DNA from: Hygrocybe punicea
Lineage: Eukaryota > Basidiomycota > Agaricomycetes > Agaricales > Hygrophoraceae
Assembly: GCA_963556145.1 (NCBI GenBank)
Contig: OY744466.1
Coordinates: 5,813,820-5,877,819, forward strand
Length of the DNA stretch: 64,000 nt
Reading direction: 5' to 3'
The translations under genes were made by a program, and so were the position numbers. Below the pieces are notes generated by a model, which worked only from the letters and a program-made list of their open reading frames with translations, was not told the origin of the DNA and searched no databases. Every line of letters starts with the position of its first letter. Position 1 is the stretch's first letter. This document shows, piece by piece, positions 22,840 through 34,866 of this stretch.

Positions 22840-24947
22840 AATCAATATGCCAGTGTGAAGGATTAGCTGTGGCAGAAGCACTTACAAGGGTGGGATTTCT
22901 GCAGCATGGTAGTTTGGAAATCAAGAACAACAAAATCTACTATATCACCATGAAGCAACCAACGACCATAATGACCTTGTGTGCTGAAATGAAGGTAATG
23001 TTCAATGATGTTATTGCCCTCTCATAAGATTTCTATGCCCCAATGCTTGATTGGAATGAAAAAGTCAATCCGACCTCAGCAGGAACCAAGCAGGGAAGTA
23101 TATGATGGAGTGATAATGATACTGCCCTGGGTGACCTGAAAAGCTCTGCGATAAAATTCATCTTGATATTGTGCCTCTAGTGGTTGCTGACTGAATGCTG
23201 TGCCGATGGGGTGAGGTGAACAGAGCTGGGAAGGCTTGAAACATCTGACTGTAGCCAAAACCAATTAAAGGATGGATAAGAATAGGTAGTTGGGCTGCAA
23301 TGGCAGCATTTTCCAAGCCATGTAACTTGCATGGAGGGGAGATGGGTAAGCATAGTAGACTTGATCTTGTAATGTCAGAGTGGACCCAGCCATTTCTGAA
23401 ACATGTTTGCAGTTCTTTGCTTGTACCCTGTATGACACCTTCAAAGAGAAGCATTCGAAAAATTATAGCGAAAGGGGGATCTTGGATCTGGGTGGTCGAG
23501 AGCAACCCATGTGCCACTCCTTGAAAGGTTATCATTGAATTACATATCTCCGATATGATTGTCCTGAAAAAATTTGTTGGTTATCCAAATTCCACCCTCT
23601 TTCATCTCTTTCCACCTCTGCAACAATTTGAATGTGTATTAGACATGGGGCCAAACAGACTCACCAATGTTGACAATCTATGCAGAATATCAGAGACTGC
23701 ACCTGGATGCCCAGCAGTCAAATTAAAAATCAACTCTTGAAATTCCATGTCTAATTGCATGTGTTGGTGATCGCGTCCCTGGTACCAAGAAACTGCCTCC
23801 TGGAACTCATCCCAGGTAAAGAGGAGTCCAATTTGTCCATGTTCCTCCTTGTAGTCACCTTGATCAAGGAGAGAGACATGGGCACACTGTAAAAGAGACA
23901 ACGGAGTGCCATTCTCATGCTCTACTGGACCCATTGATGGACTACCATAGCTGCAGAACAAGACCACATATATTCCTGTGCCCTGCTGGGCTTTCGACTT
24001 AAAGAAGTTCTCGCATAATCCTCCATCCCAGTAAGTCTCTTGCCCATTATCAAATAGCAGGTATACTGATCCTTGAGAGGTTTCCTCATATGTTGGGCAC
24101 CAATATTGGACTCAATCCATATAAAGGTGAGGAACACCCTTGCTAGGCCATGATTCAATACAATGCACAGTTGCCATATTATCCTCCATGATAATGTGCC
24201 TATGTAGCAGAGACATTAGTGTCTTTTCACTGCCTGGTGTGCCTCAAACCTGAAAATGGTTATTCACATCTCACCGCTGATTATAGCATTGACATACTTG
24301 GATGAGATTGTGGTCTCTTAACTTCCTGTACAATATTTCAATTGTAATTTGGCATTGACTCCAACCCTCGAAGTCATGCAGTCAGTCAGAATGTGTAATT
24401 TGAGGATGAATCCCCCACCTTCGACCTTATATGACACAGGTGCTACAGGACTCCTGTTCGGATGCTGCACTAATATGTGGAGTTTATCACTTGAAGGAAC
24501 TTCAGAGAAATGATAAGAGATAGTGGATGTTGGATTGTCAAGCTGAGTAGCAAATTGCATGACGCTACCCAAGGTTTATAATCGGCGCATGAGGTCTTGG
24601 GGAGGGGTAATGTGTACAGTCTGTTGCAACTACCAAGAGACTTGAATATTTCGTCATTCAAGTAGCATATTGGTTTGCACCTTTCATAAGATGAGGTCTT
24701 TGGTGTCCACCTTCTTGAGGCTTCCATATTGAGTCCATTGTACTATTGCATTCTTCAAGTCATCCACATCATTATTACGATTGATAATGACTTTGATAGG
24801 GCCATGATCACCTTCAATAAAACAACGCAACATATAGGATGTATCACCCATGGTTGGCTTTGAAGATTCGGCACCCATGATTGGGTAATCAGAGTTTAAA
24901 CTTGATATTGCTGCAATTCTCTCATCTTGAGTCAGCAACTCTGCCAT
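22840..24947 (-). pseudogene. Crinkler-type effector pseudogene (header + P-loop-like + nuclease-like regions)
   Basis: Read on the minus strand. The header (24947-24684) has the ubiquitin-like Crinkler pattern (IKVIINRNNDVDDLKNAI, then KDLIL). It ends at TGA (24684-24686) exactly where the family has Trp of the LWKV motif. Homology then continues in broken frames: KLHILVQHP (about 24.46 kb), VYLLFDNGQETYWD in a Walker-B-like position (24.05 kb), FCSYGSPSMGPVEHENGTP, IGLLFTWDEFQEAVSW, IFNLTAGHPGAVSDIL (23.7 kb), CFRNGWVHSD (23.4 kb), EAQYQDEFYRRAFQVT (23.15 kb) and GRIDFFIPIKHWGIEIL (23.05 kb), the nuclease-like end. At least five stops or frame changes separate these pieces. Family knowledge: many fungal Crinkler proteins join a header, a STAND-like NTPase and a restriction-endonuclease-like domain. 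The product is dead; the identity is well supported. Confidence 0.75.
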
Positions 24948-25317
24948 TCAAATTTTTCGACTCAACCTCAACCTACACAAAGTTCGAGCTCTGAAATTGA
25001 CTCTCACTTCTCATTATGGATGGCCACAACTTTGGGAATAAGTGGATGTTGATGATGTTGAGCATGTAATCGACATGTAGTTGCCTGTTTGGGTAAGGCC
25101 ATCATCTCCAACAATGTTTTTCTTTACACCAGATGCTTCTACGACTGAATTAGCAAAGCCTGTATATTATGACAGGTACCTTTTTACTGTTGCCATGCTG
25201 AACAAACATCTTTTAAAGAACTATGATTAAATGTAAACCTGAGAGTTTTGCCAGAGGTACTCCCCCCATGATATCGTGGCATTCAATGTTGACCAAGCAT
25301 ACTTCATAGCTTTTGCC

Positions 25318-26388
25318 ATGGAGGCTATGTTGTGGGGTTAGTGAACTCGCTCTCGCTCCTGTTCTGCCTGTCATAGCTAAATGTGTACCTCACAGGCAGC
25401 TATTGTTTGGTGTTTTTCACCACAGTCCAGATCTTATTTAGACCTTGACAGTGCAACAAGATTCTTGTTGCGGCAATGATAGCCCTCTTCGTGCTTTGTA
25501 CTACACACTATGCAGTCATTTTCACTTATGTTTACCAAGGCTTGGTGAGGTCCCTCATTTTGGCTTTGATCAATAATAGTCTAAGGTTTTATCTTGCAGA
25601 CGATGAAACACTTCGGGATTGGCAACGAAGACCACATGCTTGTTGGCGCTGCTTTACTGAATTTCATTATTGACTGGCTTGGCCAATTGATACTGGTAAG
25701 ATACACCATATATTTGTTGGTGTCTGCAGCATTCACCGCTGCTTGTAGATATATTGCTGTTGGTTTGTCTGGTATAAATGCTTTAGCATCATTTTACTCC
25801 CTCTCCTTTTGTCACTAATTTTGTTATGTATGTTGCACATCATAATTGAGGTCATCACATTATTGCTCAATCTTCCCTTAGTGTGTGGTATATCAGCCCT
25901 TGCTCTAGCCCTTAAAATCCCCAACGCCTTATCCACCGATGGTGGCCAAGGCCAAACTATAATGCATTTGGTCTATCTTGCCATTGGAGTGCACATTGGT
26001 ACCAATATTCTACTGATGGGTCTGATCAGCAGTTGCATCTGGTACATCTCTTGCCGATCATCCGAACACTGCCTTTCGGATAGGATGCATGATGCTGTTG
26101 CAATGATCATTGAATCTGGAGCATTGGTCACCGCCACTCAGGACATTCTCTCTGTCTTGGTCTTGAATGGTCACCCCACACAAAATATTTTGTTCTCCAC
26201 AGCCACCCAAGTTTATATTCGTGTACTTTGTCTCTCCTTACAAATTCGATTATGACCGTTGAGCTTGACAGGGTATCGTGCCAACCATCATCCTTCTCCG
26301 TGTTGGATTGGGAAGGGCCATCAATACTACTATATATAACATGACCACAATCAAATTCGCTGCACAGGGAAAGGTTACCAGGGAGTGA
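25318..26388 (+). CDS. Multi-spanning membrane protein of an Agaricomycete 7TM family, one in-frame TGA
   Basis: The proposed exons are 25318-25336, 25396-25544, 25600-25695, 25730-25771, 25851-26210 and 26272-26388, all GT-AG and in frame for 261 codons. The only stop is TGA at 25446-25448, early in the protein; translation from ATG 25476 would avoid it but lose the first helix. About seven hydrophobic segments are visible. Examples are WGSYCLVFFTTVQILF, MIALFVLCTTHYAVIF, LLNFIIDWLGQLIL, VCLVITLLLNLPLV, YLAIGVHIGTNILLMGLI and the C-terminal GIVPTIILLRVGLGRA. That last motif is characteristic of a large uncharacterised Agaricomycete membrane family. Function and ligand are unknown. It is transcribed away from the Crinkler pseudogene. 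Confidence 0.7.
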
Positions 26389-27014
26389 AATGGTGTCTCA
26401 CTTGATCCATCTACTTCTACTTCTTTCTCAGCGAACAATTTTGAGACAGAAGTCTAATACAATTATTAAATAGTTGAATTTTTCTTCCACTTGTTGCACT
26501 CAACCATAGTCTCACAAGCAGACTATGAGGTCGGACTGAGATGTCTGGGTCGGAGCATCAAATTTGATATTCTGTATGTAATGTTATAATTAGCACCTCA
26601 TCCATCTCCTGTGAAAGCCACACAAAGCCGAAATAAGACAAGTGTAAATCTACTGATGTGGACAAAGAATAGGATTTATGTACCACTGTGAGTATGCCTG
26701 GTAACCCATCCTTTTACGTTCACCTACTTGCTCTGTTTCAAAAAATGTTGGGGTCCCATTCATCTATCATTAGTTAATAGTTAATACTTTACTGCACAGG
26801 TCAACATACCAAATTTATATCTGCTTGGAGATCGCAAGAGCATGTATGAAGATCTAATGGTGAGTTCCAAGCCAACCGTCCTTGTCCAAGTCTGTCACCA
26901 TTGATTATAAAAATCTTTTGACAAGTAAAAGGTAGACATACCAAGTTTCACGTCACTCACCATTTGCAAAATTGCACAAGCACTTGCCATCGAATACAGG
27001 TTGGAAGAGTGCGA
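26389..27014. other. No supported gene
   Basis: No long frame, repeat family or terminus is apparent between the membrane-protein stop codon and the 3' end of the APH-like pseudogene. Confidence 0.4.
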
Positions 27015-27728
27015 CTAATCTAAGTACTTGGCAACATCCTTGAAGAAAGGTTTGTAGCTCAAATGTACTGTGTAGCTGATGAAGGACTCTGGCAGTAGTC
27101 CAATGTCCACAAAGTCAATGAGGCACATCTCCCTATTTGTGTCAACGAAGAAGTTGCTCTTGTCCATGTTGGACTGGGTGAAGACAAGCGGCTCACAGCC
27201 AAAACTGATCTTTAGTCTGCCAACCTCCGGAATGAATTCAAGAGCCTAAGTTTCAAGCCACATATGTAAAGTGGTCAGTGATTGTGCTGGGAAAGTACAA
27301 AAGCATATAAACACACCTTGTTCACATACCTTTCCAGAGCTGCCATACTCGAGAAAGGCAGAGGTGCCTAAACATGTTGGAATAATTTATGGTGGGCGCA
27401 AACCGCCTCCCACAGGGCTGATCATCATGATATCGGGAGGAACGGGAAGACAATGAAGCCACTGAAGAGCCTCAGCTACTTTTTGGGGGGCACTCCTGGC
27501 TGGGCTGGGATCAGTATCGATGTATTCCATGACAAGGTACGTCATCTTGTGTTCAGGGGTGAAGTAGTTGTAAACCTTTGGAACTCGTGGGGCACTGTCA
27601 TCACTGACTGTCTTTTTGTAGACATACTGCTGTGTCTTGTATTGGGGGTACAGAGAAACATGGCATTCATACTCAATGAAATACAGCTCAGGGCCAAAAA
27701 CATACATGTGGTATGTGGTAATTGCCAT
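27015..27728 (-). pseudogene. APH-like phosphotransferase/kinase, truncated and broken
   Basis: Minus-strand segments match the fungal phosphotransferase (APH) family in order: APRVPKVYNYFTPEHKMTYL, VMEYIDTDPSPARSAPQKVA, EALQWLHCLPVPPD, then (after a frame change near 27390) APLPFSSMAALERYVNK preceded by an in-frame TAG. A GT-AG intron follows, then the last exon (27245-27015) with PLVFTQSNMDKSNFFVD and CLIDFVDIGLLPESFISY. The TQSxMDxSNF block corresponds to the catalytic loop of this family. The N-terminal lobe is missing: at its 5' side the frame runs into a 94-bp transposon end (27694-27787). Enzymes of this family phosphorylate small molecules or proteins; this copy cannot be functional. 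Confidence 0.7.
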
Positions 27729-27787
27729 TTCTCACAAGCCAAACGCTAGTCTTAGCCTAACTGTTCTACAAAACACTATATATAATG
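27694..27787 (-). mobile_element. 94-bp element end lodged between two broken kinase genes
   Basis: This matches 21938-22031 almost base for base (GGCCAAAAACATACATGTGG, GCTAGTCTTAGCCTAACTG, ACAAAACACTATATATAATG). It marks the break points of both the APH-like pseudogene and the Crinkler-kinase gene. Confidence 0.7.
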
Positions 27788-30065
27788 AGCTCGTTATCGC
27801 ATGCTTCATCAGGGCGTTTGATGTCCACATTATTCACATTAATGGGATATCTTACTTCTCCAATTTCACTTGCCCAGTCCCAGTCAATTAGCATGATTCC
27901 GGACGAACCATCTTTCTTCACCATGATGTTGGTAGTTCGAATATCACCATGCACAAACCTTTCTTGGTGGAGACGGGTCACCTTCTCATGGACTTCAGTT
28001 TCAAACACCGCTTTAACAGGTGAATCCTCCAGGTCATGATACTCATCATCAATGAAATCCATGATGACCGTGCACCATCCACCGGGAATGATTTCAAAAC
28101 CTCTCAAAGCCGGTGCGAATCCCAGTGAAGAACATTTGAGATGTGCGTCCTTTGAGTATCGATGGACAAACTTGATGCATATGTTGTCATTGCCCGTGAT
28201 GCCACGAAATACAAGCTTGTCTTGGTGAAGCTGAGATAAGTATCGAAATGTATGGGGCATGTTGTTGTCCAGAGAAGTATACTGGTTGGGGTGTGGGAAT
28301 GCCAGGTTAGGTCGCTGGGCAGGAGATAAGGAAGTTATCAACGGAAGTTCATTTTTGTAGTAGTCCCCCAATGCAAGAATTGCCTTCTTTGTCGCACCCA
28401 AATAACGTACAGTTCGCATCCGCATATCGACGTTGGATGTGTGATAAAAGAGCGGCAAGGTGGACGCAAGGACTTGTAGATGAGGGCGATCTGTCCAAAT
28501 GGCACCCGCAAAGCCAATATGAGCACCTGGTCCACGCCTTTTAGAGCATGGCACATGTGTTTAAATACACATGGACACTTACCCGCAGCGTAGAGAATAA
28601 AACAAGGAAGGTGGGAACCGAGATTAGCCTGAAGCTGATCCCTCGTAAAGGCAACGTAGTACCAGGCCGCTTGAAAGAGAGGCTCAGCACTACCCAAACA
28701 AAGCTCCGGCTTGAATTCGATGAGTCCCAGGCAAAACTTTTTCCATCGCAGATCTCCATCAGTCGTATACCCATCAATTTGAGCGGCCAGAAAATCGAGT
28801 CCGTATGTCCCAAAATCATCTCGAGCTCGCTCTGCCCTCCCCTTCTCGGTGTCGTAAAATTTTGACATCGAAAGTGATAACTGTAATGCGAAGTCATGAT
28901 CTTGCTTCGATGGTATGTACGATTTGCAGTCGTCTTGAAACTGGCCGAATATGGAATTATACAATGTAATAGGTGTTGTCGCGTCCATCGATGGCGGGCG
29001 ATTGAAACAAAATGCAGGCACTGCCCTCCTCTGGTCAGCTGCAAATTTTTCGGCTTCCCCTTGTCCGAAGGCGCCTTTCGTGGAAATTTTGCAGCCCATT
29101 CCTCGCGGCCTTTGGCGATAGCATAAGCCGAAGGCGGGACACCCCTGAGTCATGATGAGGGCGACTCTAAGTGGCAGGCGTTAGGTTCACCAAAGTCAGG
29201 CAATCATTTGCGCTCACCAATAGCTGGGCACTTGACTACGATGTGAAGATGTTCATCAATGAGTTCTGTGAAGACCTTCGACAATTTCATCATAGGGTCC
29301 AGTTGCTGAGCACCGTTTATCTTGTCAGGGTCTTCACATCCTTCGAGTACCGTCCGACGATCCTCCGGAGGGATGGAAACCTACCCAACGATATGAGCCG
29401 CGACATCTGAGACACTATTCATAAACTCACCTTCCAAAGAGTAAGCGCGTCGGCATCAATATCGTGCAGCCTTTGTTGTTTCTCCACCTTGATTGCTTTT
29501 TTGAGTGTGCCAACAGACTTTTCCTTGGCGATTTCGACAGGAAATACGCGATCCGCCCCATCAAGGAGTACCCAGCAATTCAGTGTGAAGATGCTTGATT
29601 GTGGCACAGACGAGCCTGCATGAGAAACCGAATGAATCACGATGAGCTATGGAATAGAAGGTGGCTCACCAACGCGCGGAGATCGTGCAATGATGTGGAG
29701 AGTTTTCTTCGTGGGTTCAGGATGGAAAATGTCCAACAATGTATCTGCCTCCATCAGCGCGTCATTGTCGAGAAACTGGCGTTGGGTCACTTTCTTCTTG
29801 AGGCTTTTGTCGATCGTGATAGATTCCTTGCAAAAGCGGGAATGTAGCTATGAACTCGATCAAAACGGAAGAAACTAAATACCTGCCAGAGTGTGAGTTC
29901 AAAGGCATCGACATTGGCAAAGGCAGCTGGGTTCTTCTTCAAGATCGCGTTCTTCAGGTCATCCACCGTCCGAGTATCCTCGATGGAAATGGAGAACGAC
30001 TGATTAGACACATCGAAAATCCAACAGAAGAGAGTGACTGTGCGGGTTGGATTGTTTGACGGCAT
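27788..30065 (-). pseudogene. Crinkler with two tandem header domains and a kinase-like domain
   Basis: The 5' exons are 30065-29883, 29826-29670, 29615-29431 and 29380-29218. All are GT-AG and frame-consistent, and they encode two consecutive Crinkler headers of about 113 residues each. Header 1 has VDDLKNAILKKNPAAF, FELTLWQ and LHIIARSP; header 2 has LNCWVLLDGADRVFPVEIAK, GTLKKAIK, DALTLWKVSI and LHIVVKCP. The linker (about 29160-28980) fits the family only with an in-frame TGA and a one-base shift near a GGGG run. The kinase-like part (to 27788) keeps FVHGDIRTTNIMVKKDG and LIDWDWASEIGEVRY, the catalytic-loop and metal-binding equivalents, with one intron near 28550. The C-terminus is cut by the 94-bp element end. 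Crinklers are secreted or nuclear effectors acting in conflict; here the gene is probably inactive because of the linker breaks and truncation. Confidence 0.72.
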
Positions 30066-30262
30066 TAATATTGATGAGCGCTGGGCGTGGCGGTGCGGTT
30101 GTATTCGTTCTTGGATAACGGCTTACATTGTAAGCCTTACAATGACTCACTCGTTCTTGTCCCATAGCGATGGTCTGAACGTACGTAGATCTCCCAGTCA
30201 TCATGCTCCTTGCATTGACCTCTGAATAGTGGGACAAATGCGAATGTTCTCCTGAAGACAAC

Positions 30263-31009
30263 TTGTCTGGCGACGAGTTAACCCAAATGCAGTCCTGCGG
30301 TACCTGTCATTCTCGACTACGAGCTCATGTCCCCGAATCATCTTGTTTATATCACCCAGAATTGAGGACAGTAGTGGAGCTGTCTGTACTGGCGGGCGTC
30401 TCCCTTCGAAATTCCGATTTCCCTTGGCTTACCCATCTCACGATCTTTGTTAACCCCGCTACGGCCTTGCAACAACCGAATTTCCCATCTTTGACGCATA
30501 TGAGACTTGACTTCGAGCTCTCGCCCTTCTTCCCCTTCAAGATGTCCTGGTTTCAAGCCAACTCCACGAACTTGAAACAGATCATGAGATCCAAGTTGGA
30601 AATCCTTCTCCTCGCTTTTCAAATTGACTGCCACGATGTGGAAGGAGATCACTCATCGTCCATTGAGATACCGCCGCAGTATGAAGGGGAGTTTGTTGGG
30701 GATGGGAGAAATCTTGGACTCGAGGATCCCCGTGTCGTAACTGTCGTCTCGGAGGAAGGGTTTGCGTACCCATGCTCGCATCGTTCCTGGGGAATTGCAG
30801 AGGCCTGGGTTGGAGGTAAAATTTCAACAGAAGGGGAACTATTTGACTTCAACTTCGCTGGATTTCACTCTCAACTTACTCCCCTTGTAAGTACTTTTGA
30901 GTCCTCTGCCGACCTTTGCTCAAGTATTACCTTTACTAGTCACAAGAGAAGTTGTTTGGTTGATAAGCGTACCGGGGGTCCTTCACTTATGTCCTTCACA
31001 GACCAATAA
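30263..31009 (+). pseudogene. F-box/LRR-like protein fragment
   Basis: The frame has LRR-like strands (FPWLTHLTIFVNP; NFPSLTHMRLDFEL; LKQIMRSKLEILLLAFQID) and DPRVVTV, resembling the C-terminal parts of Agaricomycete F-box proteins, which select substrates for SCF ubiquitin ligases. The F-box itself is not visible, no in-frame ATG start is convincing, and an upstream stop lies close by, so I treat it as a 5'-truncated fragment. It is divergent from the double-header Crinkler gene. Confidence 0.4.
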
Positions 31010-31159
31010 GAACACTTGCTCAAATCTGAGCCAGATGCTGTAGTTTCTGCAAGATTGTGTAGGTGATCCCTTGCCGTCACCGTTGGCTGGTATATAGTTA
31101 GATCTGTAATATCATCTGAGTGCACTTTTATTATCACAGAGCTTCTAAACTGGCTTGAT

Positions 31160-32295
31160 ACTTGGCTTCATCTGATAACAAACACAACTGGAACCTGTCT
31201 TGTCTCTCCACCACTTTGGGCAACCTCCATCTTGCCAAGTACATCCTGAGAGACATCCCCTCTCAGTCCTACCCCAGGGTTGTCTCTGACTTCTACAGCC
31301 TTTCTACTAACCATCTGCATTTACCGAACCGGTGATGAGTGGCCAGGCCCTAGGCCAAGGTGCCCAAGGGTGGCCAGTTTTTAACCACCCTCTCCAAGAT
31401 GTGTGGCCCATGCTGCACATAGAAGTCTACCAATTCCTCAATTCCATTGGAGTCATCTGGTAAACCATAGACCCTCTCCACTTTGCCAAGGAGGGAAAGG
31501 GGGATGCTGGTCCGGTCTAGCTCTGGATTGGTGTTGTACCTAGGTCTCTGTCCCTTGAGGACATCTAGGCTGCAACTGTCAGCTGCAAGAAGTTCCTAGC
31601 CAACCCTGACTTCCCCGGCATCAAGATCGCCTTCAGGGAGTCTCTCTACATCCAGTCTAGTGGCTTGCAGCTTCTTGAACACAACCTCTCCAAATACCCC
31701 ATCACTACCGCCCACCACGTCGCTCTCCTGCAGCCTGCACACTCTAAACAGCTCTATTCTCGCAAGAACCCCAGCCAGTGTCATGTAGATATTGTCATCC
31801 TCAGCAGCAAAGCATACACCGACACCCTTGAGGGCATGATGGTCGAAATCGGGTGCAAGCTCATCTTTGTCAGGATGCACCAGAGGGAGCTTGATAATTT
31901 GGGGGAGGCCATTGAGGGTGGGAAGGCCAGGAGAACTAGAGTGTGAGAGGACTACCAGGCAAGTGCAAGGCAGAAGATGTTGGACATGAATGACTTCCAT
32001 GGTGACATTACCAAGCACTGGAGCACGCTAAGCCAGTGCATGCTTGGCTACATCTTCCATGCCCCTCCCATTTCCCTCACTGCCAGCCCCAAACAGCTCA
32101 CAGAGGACTGATCTCGACCTCAACAATGTTGATTGGGACGCTGTTGTTCGTGGGGAGTGTTTCTTAGAAAAACAGTTCCTCACCAAGGGTTTCCGGAGTG
32201 CGACTTTGATCGGGAAATTACCTTGTTGTTCGGCAAGGGTGGATTTGTCCTTGTTTCAACTCAATGTACTTACTCACTTGCTAGTGGGGTTATAG
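31160..32295 (+). pseudogene. Decayed plus-strand coding sequence, unknown family
   Basis: Readable pieces include LGNLHLAKYILRDIPSQS near the 5' end and DLDLNNVDWDAVVRGECFLE near 32.12 kb, separated by many stops. Base composition is more C-rich than the flanks, consistent with former coding sequence. The family is not recognised. Confidence 0.3.
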
Positions 32296-34463
32296 GTTGA
32301 ACCTAGTGATGATAGTTATATGAGATAACAATACAGTTATCTTATGTCAGTTGTTATTAGATAGCAAGGCAGTTATCTAATAGTAGTGGTTAAGGATATG
32401 AGATAGCAGTATACAGTTACCTATCAAGAGTAGTTGATACTTGATAACAATATACAATACCTATCAAAGATTAGTTGATGTTAGATAACAATGAACAGTT
32501 ACCTTATAATAGATGTAAGTCGGAGTATATGACTTGAAGGATGCAAGTATAGTGAGGTCTTCCAATCAAGGTAAGACTTTGAGATGATAGACACTCAAGC
32601 AAGGGTAGGTGATGAGTGTAAGTGGCAATGATGAACAATGAGCAAGAGGATAGTGAAAGTCAATGAGGGATATGACAATAGACTATCAACAAAGGATGTG
32701 ATGATAATGGATACGTGGATAAAATAAAAGTAACAAGAGCAGTTGATGTTCAAGATATTGGACAATATTCCGAAGCTTCAAACGCACATTGGCTACTAGT
32801 GCAGAATAAAGTACTGGGATATCTTTATGAAGATCAATAGTTTCTTGCCAGAAGAAGTTGACAATAGTGATGGTACTATGTCAAGAATATTCTCAAACAA
32901 GTAATAAAAGACTATCAATATATATCTGATATTGATAACTCAATTAAACTTAATGTCTGAGACTAATAAGCTGACTGAGAATGGAACTGTGACTGTGACT
33001 GTGACTGTGACTGAATTGATGTACTGACTACTACCAAAAGTAGGTATGTACAAAGAAGAAGGGGGGTTGAATCAAAGGAATGACTGACTGTCTCCTGCAG
33101 AAACTGGGCCCTATTTATACCTTTGGCTGCTGCAGGAGTCACTGTGAGTCATAGAAAGAATCTGAAATAAGTGGGTAGGGTATGAATCAAAAGGGAGTAA
33201 TTATGAAATGGGGAAGGGGGTTTGTAAGCATAATATGAAATAAAAGTGCTAACTACTGAGTCATTAAAGAGTAATATGAAATGAAAAGTAGGGTGATGAG
33301 TAAAGAGGCATAGGTCTGTAAACATAAAAGGACAATGGGGCATAATGCTGTGCAAGTATTGGAAATAGTGCACAGGTTGGTGAGTCATATAAAAGAATGG
33401 GGCATAATGCTGTGCAGGTATTGGAAATAGTGCACAGGTTGGTGACTCATGTGGAGTCAATTACTGAGATTCCTAGGGTAGACGTGATGGGAATGCTGGC
33501 ATAATTGGTCATAAGGTCATAATTTGGTCATGATGAGCCATAGATGGTCTTAGTGGTCTATATATGGTCATAGTAGTCATAAGATGTTGAGGGTGGATCA
33601 ACTGAGTCATCACAGGAGATGAGTCAAGGGCTGATCTAATCTGTGATCTGGGGGGGTATTCTATGATTCTCCAGGAATCATGGATCAAGGCTGAGTCATG
33701 CTATTTCAAATTGTGATTGATAGATCAATTCTTCAGACAATGCTTAGGCAATGCTGCAGGTATACCCATGGGTATTCAAGGCCCTACCCGTACCCGTACC
33801 CGCAGCTACCCGTACCCGTGATCCGGCGGGTTTACCCGTCATTTTGAGCCTGGGATCATCCTAAACGGTCAAGTATTGAGTAAGATATGATCAAAACACT
33901 ATATTTCAGTGTTTTAATCATATCTCAGTCAATACTTGGCCGATTTGGATGATCCCGGGCTCGAATTAAAGCTGACGGGTATGGGAATCCGTACCCATAC
34001 CCGTACCCCTTGACACCCGTACCCGTAACCCGTGCGGGTTACCAAAACCCACGTCATTCCCTGACAATGCTTCTCTTGATCAATAGATCTTGATGGATGA
34101 TGTAAGATGGTGCTTCTTATCTTGTTTTGGTTCAACTGAGATAAGATTGTGGCTGTGCAGCTTCTTTGATCTTTTTGATCTTGATGCCTGATATGGTCCT
34201 GCTTTTAGCTAATGTCTTATCCTTAGCAGTTAAGTTAAGGATAATTTATCTAATAACTAATCCTTTAACTGATAAGTGTCTCTCAACCTGGGACAGTGTC
34301 CTGGGGTAGTGTCCTTGTCTTTTCTTATCAGTGGAGGTAAGGTAGCTTAACTTGAACTTTATTCTTGTTATTGGCTACTGTTCCTTCAGGCTGATAAACT
34401 CAGGTGTCCTTGCTGTCAGCTTGATACCATGTTTGATCCAAAACCACTTTGGATCATGACAAC
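32296..34463 (-). mobile_element. LTR-like sequence, probably a retrotransposon remnant
   Basis: Blocks here recur, diverged, at 51.74-52.72 kb: CAAACGCACATTGGCTACTA (32786 and 52036), AGTGAGGTCT near 32550 and 51812, and GGGCCCTATTTATAC near 33108 and 52375. Read on the minus strand, the last is GTATAAATAGGGCCC, a TATA-type promoter as found in LTRs. Near 34430 the minus strand reads CATGGTATCAAGC, reminiscent of a tRNA-Met primer site. No gag or pol frame lies here. The boundaries are uncertain. Degenerate TATCTAATA repeats at 32330-32520 and (GTGACT)n at 32988-33014 lie inside. Confidence 0.45.
33745..34063. mobile_element. Non-autonomous hAT-like element (319 bp), perfect 8-bp duplication
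   Basis: ACAATGCT flanks both sides exactly (33737-33744 and 34064-34071). The ends are TAGGCAATGCTG and CGTCATTCCCTG, an imperfect terminal inverted repeat. Subterminal ACCCGTACCCGT repeats surround the recurring hairpin core (TTTTGAGCCTGGGATCATCC then AACGGTCAAGTATTGAG and the complement). It is inserted in the LTR-like sequence. Confidence 0.8.
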
Positions 34464-34866
34464 ACATTCAAGGGATATGTTTTCTATCTCAGTATGTTTT
34501 GATCTGTCTTACCACAATGGCAATGTTAAATTTCTTCTTCTGTGATGTTGACAGACCCATTCTTAATGGTCAAAATTGGGATCCATAATACTTGGCAGTG
34601 CTGTTGTTCCAATGTTGACCGGAACCCCATCATTTTTGGCAAGGAGATGCTTCATCGCTTCGTTTCACTGCTGTAACAGAGGCGTCCAGAAGCTATATAG
34701 TTTGCCCAGCCATGAAAACAATGGCGATCCTACTGTGGTTCTACTTAATGTGTTACAGAGTTTGCAATGTCACTATGCACCACTCAACAGGAAGCAATCA
34801 TTATTAATAAGCTCTGAAGAACATGGCAAAAACCTGAACTCATGGGATCACAACTTCAGACAATGT
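34464..34866. other. No confident gene
   Basis: A 98-codon plus-strand frame (34576-34872) has some natural-looking sequence (GVQKLYSLPSHENNGDPTVV) but no recognised domain. It runs into the element copy at 34867, so it may be a fragment of a gene truncated by the element. Confidence 0.3.

Noticed and set aside
34420..34463. Complete LTR retrotransposon with primer-binding site
   Set aside because: The CATGGTATCAAGC motif is suggestive, but no paired LTR, gag or pol frame was found, so only an LTR-like remnant is called.
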